The translations under genes were made by a program, and so were the position numbers. Below are positions 46,746 through 57,172 of a DNA stretch of 64,000 bases, piece by piece. Location of the stretch: assembly GCF_008085915.1 (NCBI RefSeq), contig NZ_VSJK01000022.1, forward strand, positions 1-64,000. The letters run 5' to 3'. Every line of letters begins with the position of its first letter. Within the stretch, counting starts at the first letter, position 1. Below the pieces are notes generated by a model. The model worked only from the letters and a program-made list of their open reading frames with translations, did not search any database and was not told where the DNA came from. The DNA comes from Oceaniovalibus sp. ACAM 378 (GTDB taxonomy: Bacteria > Pseudomonadota > Alphaproteobacteria > Rhodobacterales > Rhodobacteraceae).

Positions 46746-47401
46746 GTCGCTGCCTGCCCCATGTTCAGATTTTCACATCTCTCCCGCACGGTTCTGCGAG
46801 AGCGTTCTTCATCGCCTTCGAAAGGCACGAGTCAAACTTTTGGGCATGACCATTTCAGGTCAATCGCACCGTCAGGTCGGCCCGCCCATCCTGTTTGCTT
46901 CCGACCATCCACCACATCTGGTGGAGTCCCTGTCGATTTCCACAAACTGACGTATCCGGCCCCAGACGGTCAACGTTAAAATTGTGACGAAGATGAGAAA
47001 TTTCAATTGACGATTTGTCCAAGACGTCATCGCGCAAAGCCTATTGCGCGCCCGGTTAAATTAACCGTCACAATGCGATTGGAAATTTCCGTTTTCTTCG
47101 GCAGGTTTAAACAGCATCACGCAGAATCGAAACTTTGCCGTACGGCCAACCGGCGCCGGCAATTCTGTCGCTTTATCGAACTGACCAGTGTCATTTGACA
47201 ATCGCAGCCCAGCGATATCTCGCCCAAAATGCCACATATCTAGACCCCGCCCCAAAACAGACACAACATGTGGTTGACGTGGGTCGATTTCGGCAACATA
47301 GGCCGGCGCATCTTGACCCTGCCGCTGCAATCTCCATGCTTGGCCATCATGCAGCCGCCCACATTTAGGTTGGGCCGGGCAATGGAAAACGGACAATTCA
47401 G
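46746..47401. other. 656-base divergent control region, nrdJ / SDR
   Basis: No gene recognised. It holds the nrdJ promoter and leader, including a hairpin-forming dyad with arms CTCTC-CGCA and TGCG-GAG at about 46784-46807, and the NrdR-type palindrome described separately. Around 46960-47060 the sequence is relatively AT-rich (AATTGTGACGAAGATGAG, GGTTAAATTAACCG), as expected of promoters; the latter is a perfect 14-base palindrome at 47052-47065. Confidence 0.5.
46909..46924 (-). promoter_or_regulatory. Candidate NrdR box upstream of nrdJ
   Basis: CCACCACATCTGGTGG is a palindrome with six-base arms and a four-base centre that fits the general NrdR pattern (ACACTATATNTNGTGT-like with GTGG/CCAC ends). 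It lies about 165 bases before the nrdJ ATG. A weaker partner (TTTGTGG half-site) stands about 31 bases further upstream, the three-turn spacing typical of paired NrdR boxes. Assignment is by pattern only. Confidence 0.45.
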
Positions 47402-48142
47402 ATGAAAAAGACAGCATTGGTCACTGGTGGCGGTTCGGGAATCGGACGGGCCTGCGCCGTGGCTCTGGCAAGCAGCGGGTTCCACGTCATCGTCACCGGG
47501 CGGCGGATCGAGGCGTTGGAGGAAACCTGCGCCCTGATCGAAGGCGCCGCCGACGCCATAGCCTGTGACGTGACCCAGCCAGAACAGGCGAAAGCGCTGT
47601 TCACCCGGATCGAAGCCGACCACGGGCGGCTGGATCTGCTGTTCAACAATGCCGGAACCAACGTCAAAGCCCAACCTCTTGGCGATGTGCCGATCGAGGA
47701 CTGGCTGCATGTCATCAACGTAAACCTGAATGGTGCATTTATTTGCGCCCATGGCGCGTTCAATCTGATGCGGCAACAATCGCCACAGGGCGGACGGATC
47801 ATCAACAACGGCTCGATTTCGGCCCATGTGCCGCGCCCGGGTACGGCCCCCTATACCGCGTCGAAACACGCGATCACCGGTCTGACCCGCAGCCTGTCGC
47901 TGGACGGGCGCCCCTGGTCCATCGCCTGCGGGCAGATCGATATCGGCAACGCGGCCTCGGACATGACATCGGCGATGCTCAACGGTGTGCCACAGGCTGA
48001 CCTGTCGATCAAACCCGAGCCGGTGATGGATGTGGCCCACGTTGCGAATGCGGTGTGTCATATGGCCGGTTTGCCGCTCTCGGCCAATGTGCAATTCATG
48101 ACCGTGATGGCCACCAATATGCCCTTCATCGGGCGCGGATGA
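47402..48142 (+). CDS. Short-chain dehydrogenase/reductase
   Basis: Classical SDR of 246 residues. The NAD(P)-binding [15 protein letters not shown] is at residues 8-22, LLFNNAGTN near 80-88, the catalytic Ser in [14 protein letters not shown] and the Tyr-Lys pair in [17 protein letters not shown]. The residue after the second beta strand is GRR, favouring NADP. Substrate unknown. It opens a plus-strand pair with the PatB-like gene 128 bases downstream. Confidence 0.9.
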   Translation: MKKTALVTGGGSGIGRACAVALASSGFHVIVTGRRIEALEETCALIEGAADAIACDVTQPEQAKALFTRIEADHGRLDLLFNNAGTNVKAQPLGDVPIEDWLHVINVNLNGAFICAHGAFNLMRQQSPQGGRIINNGSISAHVPRPGTAPYTASKHAITGLTRSLSLDGRPWSIACGQIDIGNAASDMTSAMLNGVPQADLSIKPEPVMDVAHVANAVCHMAGLPLSANVQFMTVMATNMPFIGRG

Positions 48143-48270
48143 TTCTCCGCAGGTCGGCTCACCGTCAAGAACCGACATCAAGAACCGGCGCGGCTTTGCG
48201 GAGGCGGCTTCTCTCTTGCCGCCCCCGCCCATCCGCTTAGGTTCACGCCGAACAACAACAAGGACATAGA

Positions 48271-49440
48271 ATGAGCTTCGACGAAATCATCGACCGCCAC
48301 GGCACCCACAGCAGCAAATGGGACATGATGGAGCCGTTGTTCGGAGTCCCGCGCGACGGCGGATTGGCGATGTGGGTCGCCGACATGGATTTCCGCCCCC
48401 CCGCCTGTGTCGGCAAGGCAGTGCAGGACATGGTGGATCACGGAATCTACGGCTATTTCGGCGATGAATCCAAATACCGGGCCGCGATTCAATGGTGGAT
48501 GGAGACGCGCCACGGCTGGCAGGTGGACCCGGACGGAATTTTCACCACCCACGGGCTCGTCAACGGAACCGCCATGTGCATTGACGCCTTTACCGCGCCC
48601 GGTGACGGAATCGTTTTGTTCACGCCAGTCTACCACGCCTTCGCCCGGGTCATTCACGCCGCAGGACGTCGGGTGGTGGAATGTGAATTGGCGCTGGACA
48701 ACGGGCGGTATGGTCTGGATTTCGATCGCTGGGAAAAGCAGCTCGACGGGTCCGAAACCATGCTGCTCCTCTGTTCGCCGCACAATCCCGGCGGTCGCGT
48801 CTGGACTCGGCAGGAACTGGAGCAGGTGGCCGATTTCGCCCGTCGTCACGATCTGATTCTGGTCAGCGACGAGATTCACCACGATCTGGTATTCCCCGGT
48901 CATCGCCACACGCCCATGGCGCTGATCGACGGAATTGCCGACCGGTTGGTGATGATGACCGCGACGACCAAAACTTTCAATATCGCCGGGTCGCACTCTG
49001 GCAATGTGATCATCTCTGATCCCACCCTGCGCGCCCGTTTTGCCGCGCGAATGGCGGCGCTGGGGCTGTCGGCAAATTCGTTCGGGTTGTTCATGGCGAC
49101 GGCGGCCTATTCGCCCGAAGGGGCGGCGTGGGTCGATGATCTGATCACTTACCTTGATGGCAACCGGCAGTTGTTTGACGCGGGAATCAAGGCGATACCC
49201 GGCCTGTCGTCGATGCCGCTGGAATCGACCTATCTGTCCTGGGTGGATTTTTCGGGCACTGGCATGGACCGGGCCGAGTTTTCCGACCGTGTGGCAAAGC
49301 GCGCAAGGATCGCAACAAACGCCGGCCCGTCCTTCGGCAAGGGTGGCGAATCCTTCCTTCGGTTCAACATTGCGACACCGCGCTCGCGGGTCGAAGAGGC
49401 GGTCGCGCGACTGACCGAAGCATTCGGCGACCTGCAATAA
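48271..49440 (+). CDS. PLP-dependent aminotransferase / cystathionine beta-lyase (MalY-PatB family)
   Basis: Fold-type I PLP enzyme of 389 residues. MalY/PatB features are LAMWVADMDFRPPACV near the start, YGYFGDESKYRAAIQWWM, LLLCSPHNPGGRVWTRQEL, LILVSDEIHHDLVFPGHRH and the Schiff-base lysine in MTATTKTFNIAGSHSGN. Most relatives are C-S lyases acting on cystathionine or other cysteine conjugates. AAGGACATAGA precedes the ATG. Confidence 0.9.
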   Translation: MSFDEIIDRHGTHSSKWDMMEPLFGVPRDGGLAMWVADMDFRPPACVGKAVQDMVDHGIYGYFGDESKYRAAIQWWMETRHGWQVDPDGIFTTHGLVNGTAMCIDAFTAPGDGIVLFTPVYHAFARVIHAAGRRVVECELALDNGRYGLDFDRWEKQLDGSETMLLLCSPHNPGGRVWTRQELEQVADFARRHDLILVSDEIHHDLVFPGHRHTPMALIDGIADRLVMMTATTKTFNIAGSHSGNVIISDPTLRARFAARMAALGLSANSFGLFMATAAYSPEGAAWVDDLITYLDGNRQLFDAGIKAIPGLSSMPLESTYLSWVDFSGTGMDRAEFSDRVAKRARIATNAGPSFGKGGESFLRFNIATPRSRVEEAVARLTEAFGDLQ

Positions 49441-49454
49441 GGGTGCGCCGGGCA

Positions 49455-49517
49455 CTCCGCGCTCCTGACGTCGCTTGTCGTGCCACCGAGCCGAGAAGCG
49501 ACGTCAGGAGCGTGGAG
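49455..49517. terminator. Long palindrome between convergent patB-like gene and lolD
   Basis: GCTCCTGACGTCGCTT (49461-49476) is repeated inverted without mismatch at 49496-49511, with outer CTCC/GGAG pairs and a 19-base loop. It fills most of the gap between the two convergent stops (49440 and 49525) and can fold in RNA from either strand; no U-run follows, so it may act as a roadblock or RNase-processed end rather than a classical terminator. Confidence 0.6.
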
Positions 49518-49524
49518 GCCGCGG

Positions 49525-50202
49525 TTAAACCAGTGCGCCGTCCTTCAGCCGCAGCGTGCGGTCCATCCGCGCGGCAAGCTCCAGATTGTGTGTCGCAATC
49601 ACTGCCGACAGACCGGTTGTGCGGACCAGTTCCATCAACGCAGCAAACACCGCGTCCGACGTGCCGGGGTCAAGGTTGCCGGTCGGTTCATCGGCCAAAA
49701 GCACCTTTGGCTGGTTGGCCAGCGCCCGGCAAACCGCGACGCGCTGCTGTTCGCCACCCGAAAGCGCGCCGGGTCGGTGATCAGCGCGGTGCCCTACCCC
49801 GACCCTGTCCAACAGATCGCGGGCGTGGGCGCGCGCGGCACTATCCGAAACACCGGCCGCCAATTGCGGCAGAACGATATTTTCAAGCGCGCTGAACTCC
49901 GGCAACAGGTGATGAAACTGATAGACGAAACCGATATCCGCCCGGCGTGCGCCGGTGCGGCGACGATCGGACAGGCCGGTCATATCTTCGCCCCCGAGAA
50001 TCACCCGGCCCGCATCGGCCGTGTCCAGCAGTCCGGCGATATGCAGCAGCGTCGATTTACCGGCACCCGAGGGCGCGATCACCGCCACCACCTCACCCCG
50101 GTCAACGGACAAAGACACATCGTCCAGCACCTTCACCTCGTTGACCGCACCGGGGTTATAGGTCTTGGCGATGCCATCAAGCACCAAAACAGGATCACTC
50201 AT
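49525..50202 (-). CDS. lolD: Lipoprotein-releasing ABC ATPase LolD
   Basis: Powers extraction of outer-membrane lipoproteins from the inner membrane. The 225-residue ATPase has Walker [12 protein letters not shown], signature [17 protein letters not shown], Walker [14 protein letters not shown] and the switch ATHNLELAA; the [20 protein letters not shown] stretch is typical of LolD. The first A of Walker A replaces the usual G, which is tolerated in this subfamily. Its start overlaps the permease stop by eight bases. Confidence 0.95.
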   Translation of the reverse strand: MSDPVLVLDGIAKTYNPGAVNEVKVLDDVSLSVDRGEVVAVIAPSGAGKSTLLHIAGLLDTADAGRVILGGEDMTGLSDRRRTGARRADIGFVYQFHHLLPEFSALENIVLPQLAAGVSDSAARAHARDLLDRVGVGHRADHRPGALSGGEQQRVAVCRALANQPKVLLADEPTGNLDPGTSDAVFAALMELVRTTGLSAVIATHNLELAARMDRTLRLKDGALV

Positions 50203-51481
50203 AACGCAGCGCCTCGACAGGGTTCATTCGCGCGGCACGACGCGCAGGAAAGATCGTGACGACAAAGGACAGCCCCAGCGACAGCGCCACCGCGGACATC
50301 ACATCGCCAAATTCCAGCTTGGCGGGCAGCGCATAGATGCCACGGATCGATGGATCCCACACCCCGCCGCCCGACACGTAGTTGACCAGAGAAAAGATCG
50401 GATCGATCCAGATTGCAAAGGCACAGCCAAGGATCACGCCCAGCGCAGTGCCGATGATCCCGGTCGCGGCGCCACAGATGAAAAATATCCGCAACACACT
50501 GCCCTCGGACAGCCCGATGGTGCGCAGGATGCCGATGTCGCGCCCCTTGTTCTTGACCAGCATGATCAGCCCCGACACGATGTTCATCGCCGCAATCAGC
50601 ACGAGGATCGACAGGATGATGAACATCACGTTGTCCTCGACATCCAGTGCGCGCAGGAAGGCACCGGATGAATCGCGCCACGTCCAGATCAGCGCGTTCT
50701 CTCCCCCCGCTGCCAGCAGAGGCAGAGTCAGGCTATCGACCTCTTCGGGGTTCTCGACAAAAACCTCCAGCTCATCCGCCACACCTTCGCGGTTGAAATA
50801 GCTCTGCGCCTCGGCAAACGGCATGTAAACGCGGGTGCGGTCGATGTCATAACGCCCGGCGGTGAAGATATAGGTAACCTCATAATTCGACACCCGGGGC
50901 GAGGTTCCAAAGGCGGTCTTGGCGCCGTCGGGCGAAATCAGCTTGATCCGGTCACCGATAGAGACGCCTAATTCGCGCGCCACGCCGGAACCGATGGCGA
51001 TGCCGTCGTTGAAGTTGGCGATATCGCCCCAGAATTCCTCAGGGTTTGCGACCCGCGGGATCGTGGCCAGATCCGCGGCCGAAATGCCGAACACCTCGAC
51101 CCCTGAATTTTGGCCGCGATGGGTCGCCATCACCTGCCCTTTGATCAGCGGTGCTGCGCGGGTCACACCGGGAACGGCCCGCACGCGTTCCGACATGGCC
51201 TCAAAATCGGCGATCGTGCGGCTCGTCTGACCGCTGTCGCTGACCCGCATCCCGGAATAGACGGTCACATGGGCGTTGGCGCCCAGAATCGTGTCGACGA
51301 ATTCTTCGCGAAACCCGGACCGCACGGACAACGTCGCGATCAAGGCAAACACCGCCAGCGTGATCCCGGCAAGCGAGATCCAGGTCATTGTCGAAACCCC
51401 GCCCTCGGCGCGTTTTGCACGCAGGTATCGCCAGGCGATCAGCCATTCAAAACGGGCAAACGGGGGGGTAGATCCGGCCAA
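50195..51481 (-). CDS. lolE: Lipoprotein-releasing permease LolC/LolE
   Basis: Inner-membrane partner of LolD, 428 residues from a TTG start at 51481 that has a good AGGAG site six bases before it. An N-terminal segment [20 protein letters not shown] precedes membrane helix 1 ([20 protein letters not shown]), then a periplasmic domain, then three C-terminal helices in a FtsX/MacB domain ([40 protein letters not shown]). One LolC/E gene, presumably a homodimer (LolF type), replaces the LolC-LolE pair of enterics. Confidence 0.93.
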   Translation of the reverse strand: MAGSTPPFARFEWLIAWRYLRAKRAEGGVSTMTWISLAGITLAVFALIATLSVRSGFREEFVDTILGANAHVTVYSGMRVSDSGQTSRTIADFEAMSERVRAVPGVTRAAPLIKGQVMATHRGQNSGVEVFGISAADLATIPRVANPEEFWGDIANFNDGIAIGSGVARELGVSIGDRIKLISPDGAKTAFGTSPRVSNYEVTYIFTAGRYDIDRTRVYMPFAEAQSYFNREGVADELEVFVENPEEVDSLTLPLLAAGGENALIWTWRDSSGAFLRALDVEDNVMFIILSILVLIAAMNIVSGLIMLVKNKGRDIGILRTIGLSEGSVLRIFFICGAATGIIGTALGVILGCAFAIWIDPIFSLVNYVSGGGVWDPSIRGIYALPAKLEFGDVMSAVALSLGLSFVVTIFPARRAARMNPVEALRYE

Positions 51482-51580
51482 TGTCGGCTCCTGTCGCTGT
51501 TCAGGCGCGGGTCGGAATGGTTCGGGCGCCGTTGCCGCGACATGCGCAAAACCGCACGCAATGGTCAAGGGCGGGCGGGA

Positions 51581-52675
51581 TCACCGTGGCGTGCGGTCAA
51601 TCGCTTTCAGCTCCAAGCGATGTTTCTCGACAATCTCGGAAAGCCTTTCGAGCTCAGCGGAGTCCACCCCGTCGGGCGCACGGTTCAGCGTTGCCGCCAA
51701 TTCGGGATCGATCCGCAGCCGCGCCACCATGGGGAAGTGATCAGAGCCCACATACGGCCCGCGTGCAAACGAGACCACCGCGATATCCGGGGTCACATAC
51801 AACTGATCGATGGGAAACCGCAGGATCGGATGGTTCGCGTCGAAACTGGGCAGCAACCCGCGTCCAATTCTGGGATCGAGATACTGCCCGATCCGCTTGA
51901 ACCGGCGGGTGACATCGGACCAGACGACGGCATTGAAATCGCCCATCACAATGACCGGCACATCCGAATCGCGTGCAAACCGGGCGGAATAGACCAGTTG
52001 CGCATCCCTCTCCTTGGTATCGACGCCCGGCACCGGCGGCTGCGGATGCAGGCCAACAAAGCGGAACACCTGCCCCCCGGGCGCTTCCAGCTCGCCAAAG
52101 GCGGTGGGGGTGGGATCGGTGGTCAGATATTCGATCCGCAGATCGTGCACCGGCAACCGGGTGGCAGCGATCAAGCCATAGTGGTTGTCTTTGGCGTGAC
52201 GCAGGACCGAGGGGTATTGCGCAAGAAGCGGCTCCAGCGCCTGCTCCCAGGCGTCGTTGATCTCCATCAGGAACAGGATGTCGGGGTCTTCTGCCTGCAC
52301 CGCCGCAATCACGTCGCCATAACGTTCGTTTTCCCGCAGCACGTTCAGCGACATCACAGATATCGCGCCCGCCGCCTCGGGAGCCAGGCGGATTTCTTTC
52401 GGCCAGATCGGAGTATAGGGCAGGATGCGCGAGACCTGCCACGCCAGACAGGCCAGCAACAGCGCAACCACCACCCAGCGCCCCGGAAATCCAAAGGCAA
52501 GGCACACAGCCAGAACCGGCAGAATCGCGACAACATATTGCGCACGCGGGAAATCCATCGCCCGGATCCACCACAGATGGCTGTTCGACAGGGGCAGAAC
52601 CGTGACGGTGACGAAAACCGCCGTCAGAAGCCACAGGAGAGCGGCAACAACGATCATAGCGCGACGTAGCTGCAT
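51581..52675 (-). CDS. Membrane-anchored endonuclease/exonuclease/phosphatase-family protein
   Basis: 364 residues. The first 95 or so contain three hydrophobic segments (MIVVAALLWLLTAVFVTVTV, YVVAILPVLAVCLAFGF, VVVALLLACLAWQV). The rest is an EEP domain: ISVMSLNVLREN, DILFLMEINDAWEQAL, FVGLHPQPPVPG, VIVMGDFNAVVWSD and the final YVGSDHFPMVARL with the catalytic Asp-His. Similar to the YafD-type family; substrate unknown. It sits between proS and lolE on the same strand. Confidence 0.87.
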   Translation of the reverse strand: MQLRRAMIVVAALLWLLTAVFVTVTVLPLSNSHLWWIRAMDFPRAQYVVAILPVLAVCLAFGFPGRWVVVALLLACLAWQVSRILPYTPIWPKEIRLAPEAAGAISVMSLNVLRENERYGDVIAAVQAEDPDILFLMEINDAWEQALEPLLAQYPSVLRHAKDNHYGLIAATRLPVHDLRIEYLTTDPTPTAFGELEAPGGQVFRFVGLHPQPPVPGVDTKERDAQLVYSARFARDSDVPVIVMGDFNAVVWSDVTRRFKRIGQYLDPRIGRGLLPSFDANHPILRFPIDQLYVTPDIAVVSFARGPYVGSDHFPMVARLRIDPELAATLNRAPDGVDSAELERLSEIVEKHRLELKAIDRTPR

Positions 52676-52686
52676 GCAGGATCGTC

Positions 52687-52713
52687 GCCACGACCGTTGT
52701 CGTCGGTCGTGGC
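52687..52713. repeat. Ten-base-pair hairpin upstream of the EEP-family gene
   Basis: GCCACGACCG and CGGTCGTGGC pair perfectly around a seven-base loop, 12 bases before the ATG of the EEP-family gene and within the 232-base gap to proS. No U-run follows, so it is not an intrinsic terminator. It could stall polymerase, protect the processed 5' end or mask the ribosome-binding site. Confidence 0.45.
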
Positions 52714-52907
52714 TTCAACAAGGGAATTGGCTGGGTAGAGAAACGGGCAAAATGGTACGGAGAGCGCTGCGCTCGCCATTGAGGTCGCGATCATCAAAGG
52801 GGCTTTTGCCGGTTCCACCATAACTGAACATGGTGCACCGACAAAAGTTCCCTACCAACCGTTCTCCAAAATCGCCCCGCGCCGATCACTCCCCGGCAAA
52901 AAGCCGA

Positions 52908-54245
52908 TCATTTCCCGGCATAGATCTGTGCCACCCGGTCGATTGCCGCCTCGGGTGTCATCTCTTCGGATTCGCCCGTGCGGCGCGATGTCAGTTCCAC
53001 CACCCCGGCGGCCAACCCACGCGGCCCGACGGTGATCCGCCAAGGCAGGCCGATCAGGTCCATCGTCGCGAATTTGCCCCCGGCCCGTTCTTTGCGGTCA
53101 TCATAAAGCGGCTCGAGCCCCTTGGCGGTCAGGGCGGCATACAGCCCCTCACAGGCCGCATCCGCAGCAGAATCGCCCTGCTTCAGATTGACGATCCCGC
53201 AATGGAACGGTGTGACACCTTCGGGCCAGATGATGCCCTTGTCGTCATGGCTTGCCTCGATGATTGCCCCCATCAGGCGCGACACACCGATTCCGTGGCT
53301 GCCCATCTGGACCGGCACTTTGTTGCCGTCGGCGTCCTGTACCGTGGCGCCCATCGACTCGGAATATTTGGTGCCGAAAAAGAAGATCTGTCCAACCTCG
53401 ATGCCCCGCGCCGTACGGCGACGGGCCTCGGGGACTTTCGCAAACTCTGCCGCATCATGGGTTTCGTCAGTTCGGGCATAACGAGAGGTGAATTCCTCAA
53501 GCACCGCCTGACATTGTTCAACCGAATCATAGTCGATCGTCCGGTCGCCGAATTTCAGTTCGGTGATCTCGCTGTCATAGAACACTTCGGATTCGCCGGT
53601 TTCGGCCAGCACGAGGAATTCATGTGTGTCATCGCCGCCAATCGGCCCGGAATCCGCGCGCATCGGAATCGCCTGCAAACCCATCCGCTCATAGGTGCGC
53701 AGATAGCTGACCAGATGACGGTTATAGGCGTGCAGCGCATCCTCTTTCGTCAGATCGAAGGTATATCCGTCCTTCATCAGAAATTCGCGCCCTCGCATCA
53801 CACCGAAACGCGGCCGCATCTCGTCGCGGAATTTCCACTGGATGTGATACAGCGTCAGCGGCAGTTCCTTGTAACTGCCCACATGCGAGCGGAAGATGTC
53901 GGTGATCATCTCTTCGTTCGTCGGACCATACAGCAGATCGCGGTCCTGCCGGTCGCGAACGCGCAGCATTTCCTCGCCGTAATCGTCGTATCGCCCGGAT
54001 TCGCGCCACAGGTCGGCGGGTTGCAGCGTGGGCATAAGCAACGGAATGTGGCCCGCGCGCTGCTGCTCCTCGTGAACGATTTTTTCGATGTTGCGCAGAA
54101 CCTTGTACCCCAGTGGCAACCAGGAATAGATCCCCGCCGCCGCCTGTTTGATCATGCCCGCGCGCAGCATAAGGCGGTGACTGACGATCTGCGCCTCAGA
54201 CGGGGTTTCCTTGAGAACTGGCAGAAAATAGCGGGACAGGCGCAT
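52908..54245 (-). CDS. proS: Prolyl-tRNA synthetase ProS (short alphaproteobacterial type)
   Basis: Charges tRNA-Pro. The 445-residue class II synthetase has motif 1 around [39 protein letters not shown], motif 2 [20 protein letters not shown], motif 3 [13 protein letters not shown] and a C-terminal anticodon-binding domain ([36 protein letters not shown]). The 180-residue editing insertion of E. coli ProS is absent, as normal in this group. Editing of Ala-tRNA would need a separate protein. Confidence 0.97.
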   Translation of the reverse strand: MRLSRYFLPVLKETPSEAQIVSHRLMLRAGMIKQAAAGIYSWLPLGYKVLRNIEKIVHEEQQRAGHIPLLMPTLQPADLWRESGRYDDYGEEMLRVRDRQDRDLLYGPTNEEMITDIFRSHVGSYKELPLTLYHIQWKFRDEMRPRFGVMRGREFLMKDGYTFDLTKEDALHAYNRHLVSYLRTYERMGLQAIPMRADSGPIGGDDTHEFLVLAETGESEVFYDSEITELKFGDRTIDYDSVEQCQAVLEEFTSRYARTDETHDAAEFAKVPEARRRTARGIEVGQIFFFGTKYSESMGATVQDADGNKVPVQMGSHGIGVSRLMGAIIEASHDDKGIIWPEGVTPFHCGIVNLKQGDSAADAACEGLYAALTAKGLEPLYDDRKERAGGKFATMDLIGLPWRITVGPRGLAAGVVELTSRRTGESEEMTPEAAIDRVAQIYAGK

Positions 54246-54700
54246 TGATTAGACCCCATAAGGCAAGTGGCGTTGCGACCGGGTTTAGACGCGGACGCGC
54301 GGGCAGGCAAGGCGGCGCGAAATCCGGTTATGCCCCGACCCGGTCCTTGTACAGGCACCGGAACTTTGCCCGACCCGCATCGGTCGCGCGATGTTAACGA
54401 ATTTTTAACGGATGGTGGAGGAAGGTATAGGTGTGGCGCAGGAGACGGAGGGCCAGATCCACCGCCCCCCGCGCCACATGCGACCGCCCGGGGGAACGGG
54501 TTTGGCCGCGAATCTTCGTCCGGCGGGCCCAAAAGGCCCCTGTTGCAAGCCGGGACAGCCTGCGTCGGACTAAGGCGGATAGCCAGGCAATCTAAATGCT
54601 TGATTACGCCAGCTATCCGGTTGTTCCCGGGTAAAATTCCCCGCTCACGAAACAAGATTACAATGCCCTAAGGTCACCGCGCATGAAAGTAGGGGATTCC
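54246..54700. other. 455-base gap upstream of proS
   Basis: Must contain the proS promoter; ATGTTAACGAATTTTTAACG near 54392 is the AT-richest spot. A small hairpin GGGCCcaaaaGGCCC lies near 54527. No reading frame resembles a known protein and no tRNA- or known ncRNA-like fold was recognised. A structured RNA cannot be excluded. Confidence 0.35.
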
Positions 54701-55966
54701 TTACCCTGCCCCGCCCACATTGCACTTGGCCCTGCAATCACAAGGCGCGGCATTACAGGGCAATACCACCCTGCGCCGCCCCAGACGCGGGTGCAGCCGC
54801 CCCGCGACACCCCAGCAAACAAGCAGCCCGACACCCGCGGCGGCAAAGATCCCGGCGAGGGGTGCAACGCTCAGCACCACCCAGGCGGCACCGGGGGTCA
54901 GGATGCCCGACACATCGCGATAGGTTGAATATATCGCCGACATTTCGGTTCGCTCGGATGGTTTTACGGCCAGAAGGAACGGCAGCCCCGCCGAGATATC
55001 CAGCAGAATCATGAAAAACGACCCGGTCATCAGACAGGCAACAGCAAGCCACGGCACCCCCGACACCAGCGCGGCACTGACAAACATCAGCCCGGAAACC
55101 GCAAATCCGGTACGGACAACAGCGCGCAATGTGCGTCGCTGCATCCATGGCAACATGAAAGGCGTCAGAAACAGCGCGCAGTTGGTCAGTGACAACATGA
55201 TCCCACCCAGCCGGTCCCCCAGACCCGACTGGATCGCGAAAATCGGCAGATAGACAATATAAACCCACCACCCGCAGGACCGCAGCACGGCAAACATCCA
55301 TCCCGCCACCAGCCGCGGCTGCGCCGTAAAGCGTGGCAGAAACGCCAAGGGATTTACCGGAGGCGCCGTGCTTTTGACGATCAGACGTCCGTTGCCCAGC
55401 CGCATCCACCAGAACAGCCCCTGCATCGTCAAAGAGGCCGCAATCGACACTATAAACGGCGCGGGCGCCCAAAGCCCGTGCAGCGTGACCCCCAGCAATG
55501 GCCCCACCGTCCAGCCTGCCGCGCTGTAGAACATGCGCGAGGTTTCGCTCCGCCCCAGATCGAATTTTGCAATGTAATCCAAAACATAGGCGTTGAAACA
55601 AACGAATGTGGTCACCGTACCCATGGTCGTCATGGCCAGTCCGGCCACCGCCGCCGCCGGGCTGCCGGTCATCGCCGTCAAGGCCCCGGTGGCATAAAGC
55701 GTCGCCCCCGCAGAATACACGAACCGGCGCGGAATCAGCCGCGTGATCCAGGGCACCAGCAGCCCCGTTGCCAGAGACATCAGGCCCACAACAAAATATA
55801 CCGACGACACCAATGCCACGTCGCCCAGTGAGCGAAACATCACCAGCGGAAAGACCGAAATCAACACCCCGCGGGCAATCGAATCGATCCCGTTCAGAAC
55901 GGCGAACCCCCGCACTCCGGGCGTTGGGGCATGGCGCAGCCATTCGGGTATGCGGCGCTCGTGCAT
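54701..55966 (-). CDS. MFS transporter
   Basis: Twelve-helix permease of 421 residues. The start RIPEWLRHAPTPGVRGFAVL leads into helix 1, and the loop after helix 2 has VPWITRLIPRRFVYSAGATL in place of the usual GxLxDRxGRR motif. The centre contains a Trp-rich segment (VLRSCGWWVYIVYLPIFAI). The C-terminal tail is Arg- and Cys-rich (PCNAAPCDCRAKC). No substrate can be inferred. Single gene, divergent from nothing obvious. Confidence 0.85.
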   Translation of the reverse strand: MHERRIPEWLRHAPTPGVRGFAVLNGIDSIARGVLISVFPLVMFRSLGDVALVSSVYFVVGLMSLATGLLVPWITRLIPRRFVYSAGATLYATGALTAMTGSPAAAVAGLAMTTMGTVTTFVCFNAYVLDYIAKFDLGRSETSRMFYSAAGWTVGPLLGVTLHGLWAPAPFIVSIAASLTMQGLFWWMRLGNGRLIVKSTAPPVNPLAFLPRFTAQPRLVAGWMFAVLRSCGWWVYIVYLPIFAIQSGLGDRLGGIMLSLTNCALFLTPFMLPWMQRRTLRAVVRTGFAVSGLMFVSAALVSGVPWLAVACLMTGSFFMILLDISAGLPFLLAVKPSERTEMSAIYSTYRDVSGILTPGAAWVVLSVAPLAGIFAAAGVGLLVCWGVAGRLHPRLGRRRVVLPCNAAPCDCRAKCNVGGAG

Positions 55967-56120
55967 TCTGTGAACCGCCCTTTGCGCTGTTTATCCGGGG
56001 GCGGTCACGCGACGCCCCGCACCCGGATCCGTCAGCGGATCATCTTGAAGTCAGAAAGCCGGGCCTGTCAGCGTCGCTGTTTGGCCCGGTCGATGGCTGT
56101 GTGTGCAGGTCAACCCGACA

Positions 56121-56909
56121 TCATTGGTCGCCAATATGTGCAACGATGCGCAAAGGCCCACCCGATCCACCCTCGATCTTCATTGGCAGGGCGATGATCG
56201 TGCTTCCCGTGGGTGGCAGAGCGCTCATGTCGGCCACATTTTCGAAAGCGGCAATGTTGTTGGTCATCAGCATGACATGTGTTGCGAAATCGCCCGACTG
56301 GCCAAAGTCGATCGAGGGGGTATCAAGCCCAACCGCATTGATCTTTCGCTCGACCAGAAGTTCGGCACCATCCACACCCAGCCCCGGAAAATGCAGCTTT
56401 GCCACCGCATCGTCGCCGCGTTCAGCCGTACCCATATAGCTTTCGCGATCTGGATAAAGCCCAGCGCGACCGGTGTTCAGCAGAACAATCGCCCCGGCGG
56501 GTATCGTGCCATGTTCTGCCTCGAATGCGCGAATATCATCTGCGGTGACCAGATAGTCGACATCGCTCGCCGCCTGTTTCGTGACATCAATCACAAAGCC
56601 CGGCCCGACCAACTGGCTGATCGGTACCTGATCCGCAGACAAAGCGCCTTCTGCGAAATGCACCGGAGCGTCCAGATGGGTGCCGCCATGTTCGGACGCC
56701 GCAAAGTTGTAGGCGGAATAGTAATAGCCGCCTTCCGTTTCGCCCGCGAAAACTTCGGTTTGTTCAAAGGTATCGGCGGTTGGCCAATAGACCGACTCGG
56801 CGTTGAACGAATGGGTCAGGTCGATCCATGTTCCCGCCGTGAAATCCTGAGCCATGGCAACGGTGGCCGACAGACATACCGTAGCCGCAATCAACGAGAT
56901 ATTTCGCAT
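56121..56909 (-). CDS. Exported cyclase-family (kynurenine formamidase-like) hydrolase
   Basis: 262 residues with a clear signal peptide (SLIAATVCLSATVAMA) cleaved near residue 20. The metal motif HGGTHLDAPVHF (HxGTHxDxPxH) identifies the cyclase superfamily of Zn or Mn amidohydrolases; LLNTGRAGLYPDRESYMGTA and NAVGLDTPSIDFGQS are further family blocks. Most relatives are cytoplasmic kynurenine formamidases or isatin hydrolases; a periplasmic version implies an external substrate. The ATG at 56909 follows GGAGG. Confidence 0.87.
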   Translation of the reverse strand: MRNISLIAATVCLSATVAMAQDFTAGTWIDLTHSFNAESVYWPTADTFEQTEVFAGETEGGYYYSAYNFAASEHGGTHLDAPVHFAEGALSADQVPISQLVGPGFVIDVTKQAASDVDYLVTADDIRAFEAEHGTIPAGAIVLLNTGRAGLYPDRESYMGTAERGDDAVAKLHFPGLGVDGAELLVERKINAVGLDTPSIDFGQSGDFATHVMLMTNNIAAFENVADMSALPPTGSTIIALPMKIEGGSGGPLRIVAHIGDQ

Positions 56910-57172
56910 GAAAACCTCCACTATCGCGTGTTTGTCACGCGCCACCATCATGACCGGTTGAACCAAGGCCGCAAGCCATTTCCGGTCAATATTCACCACC
57001 CCACCCATGGCTCAGCAAAGGACAGCCGATCCGTGATCGTACCCCGCATCTATCCGGTGGCTTTGCGCACACTGGCGCGTCCGCTGATTTTTGCGCTGTC
57101 CCATCACGCAATCCGGCCCCTTGCACCGAACGCCGCCATAAGCGACAAGTCCCGCGTCAGGAGAAATGCATC

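Noticed and set aside
46784-46807. Dyad in the nrdJ leader as a riboswitch or terminator
   Set aside because: Arms are short and interrupted and no U-run follows; it is noted only as a possible leader hairpin.
54152-54655. 167-codon minus-strand frame overlapping the proS start
   Set aside because: Pro/Arg/Gly-rich, overlaps a sure gene in another frame and resembles no protein.
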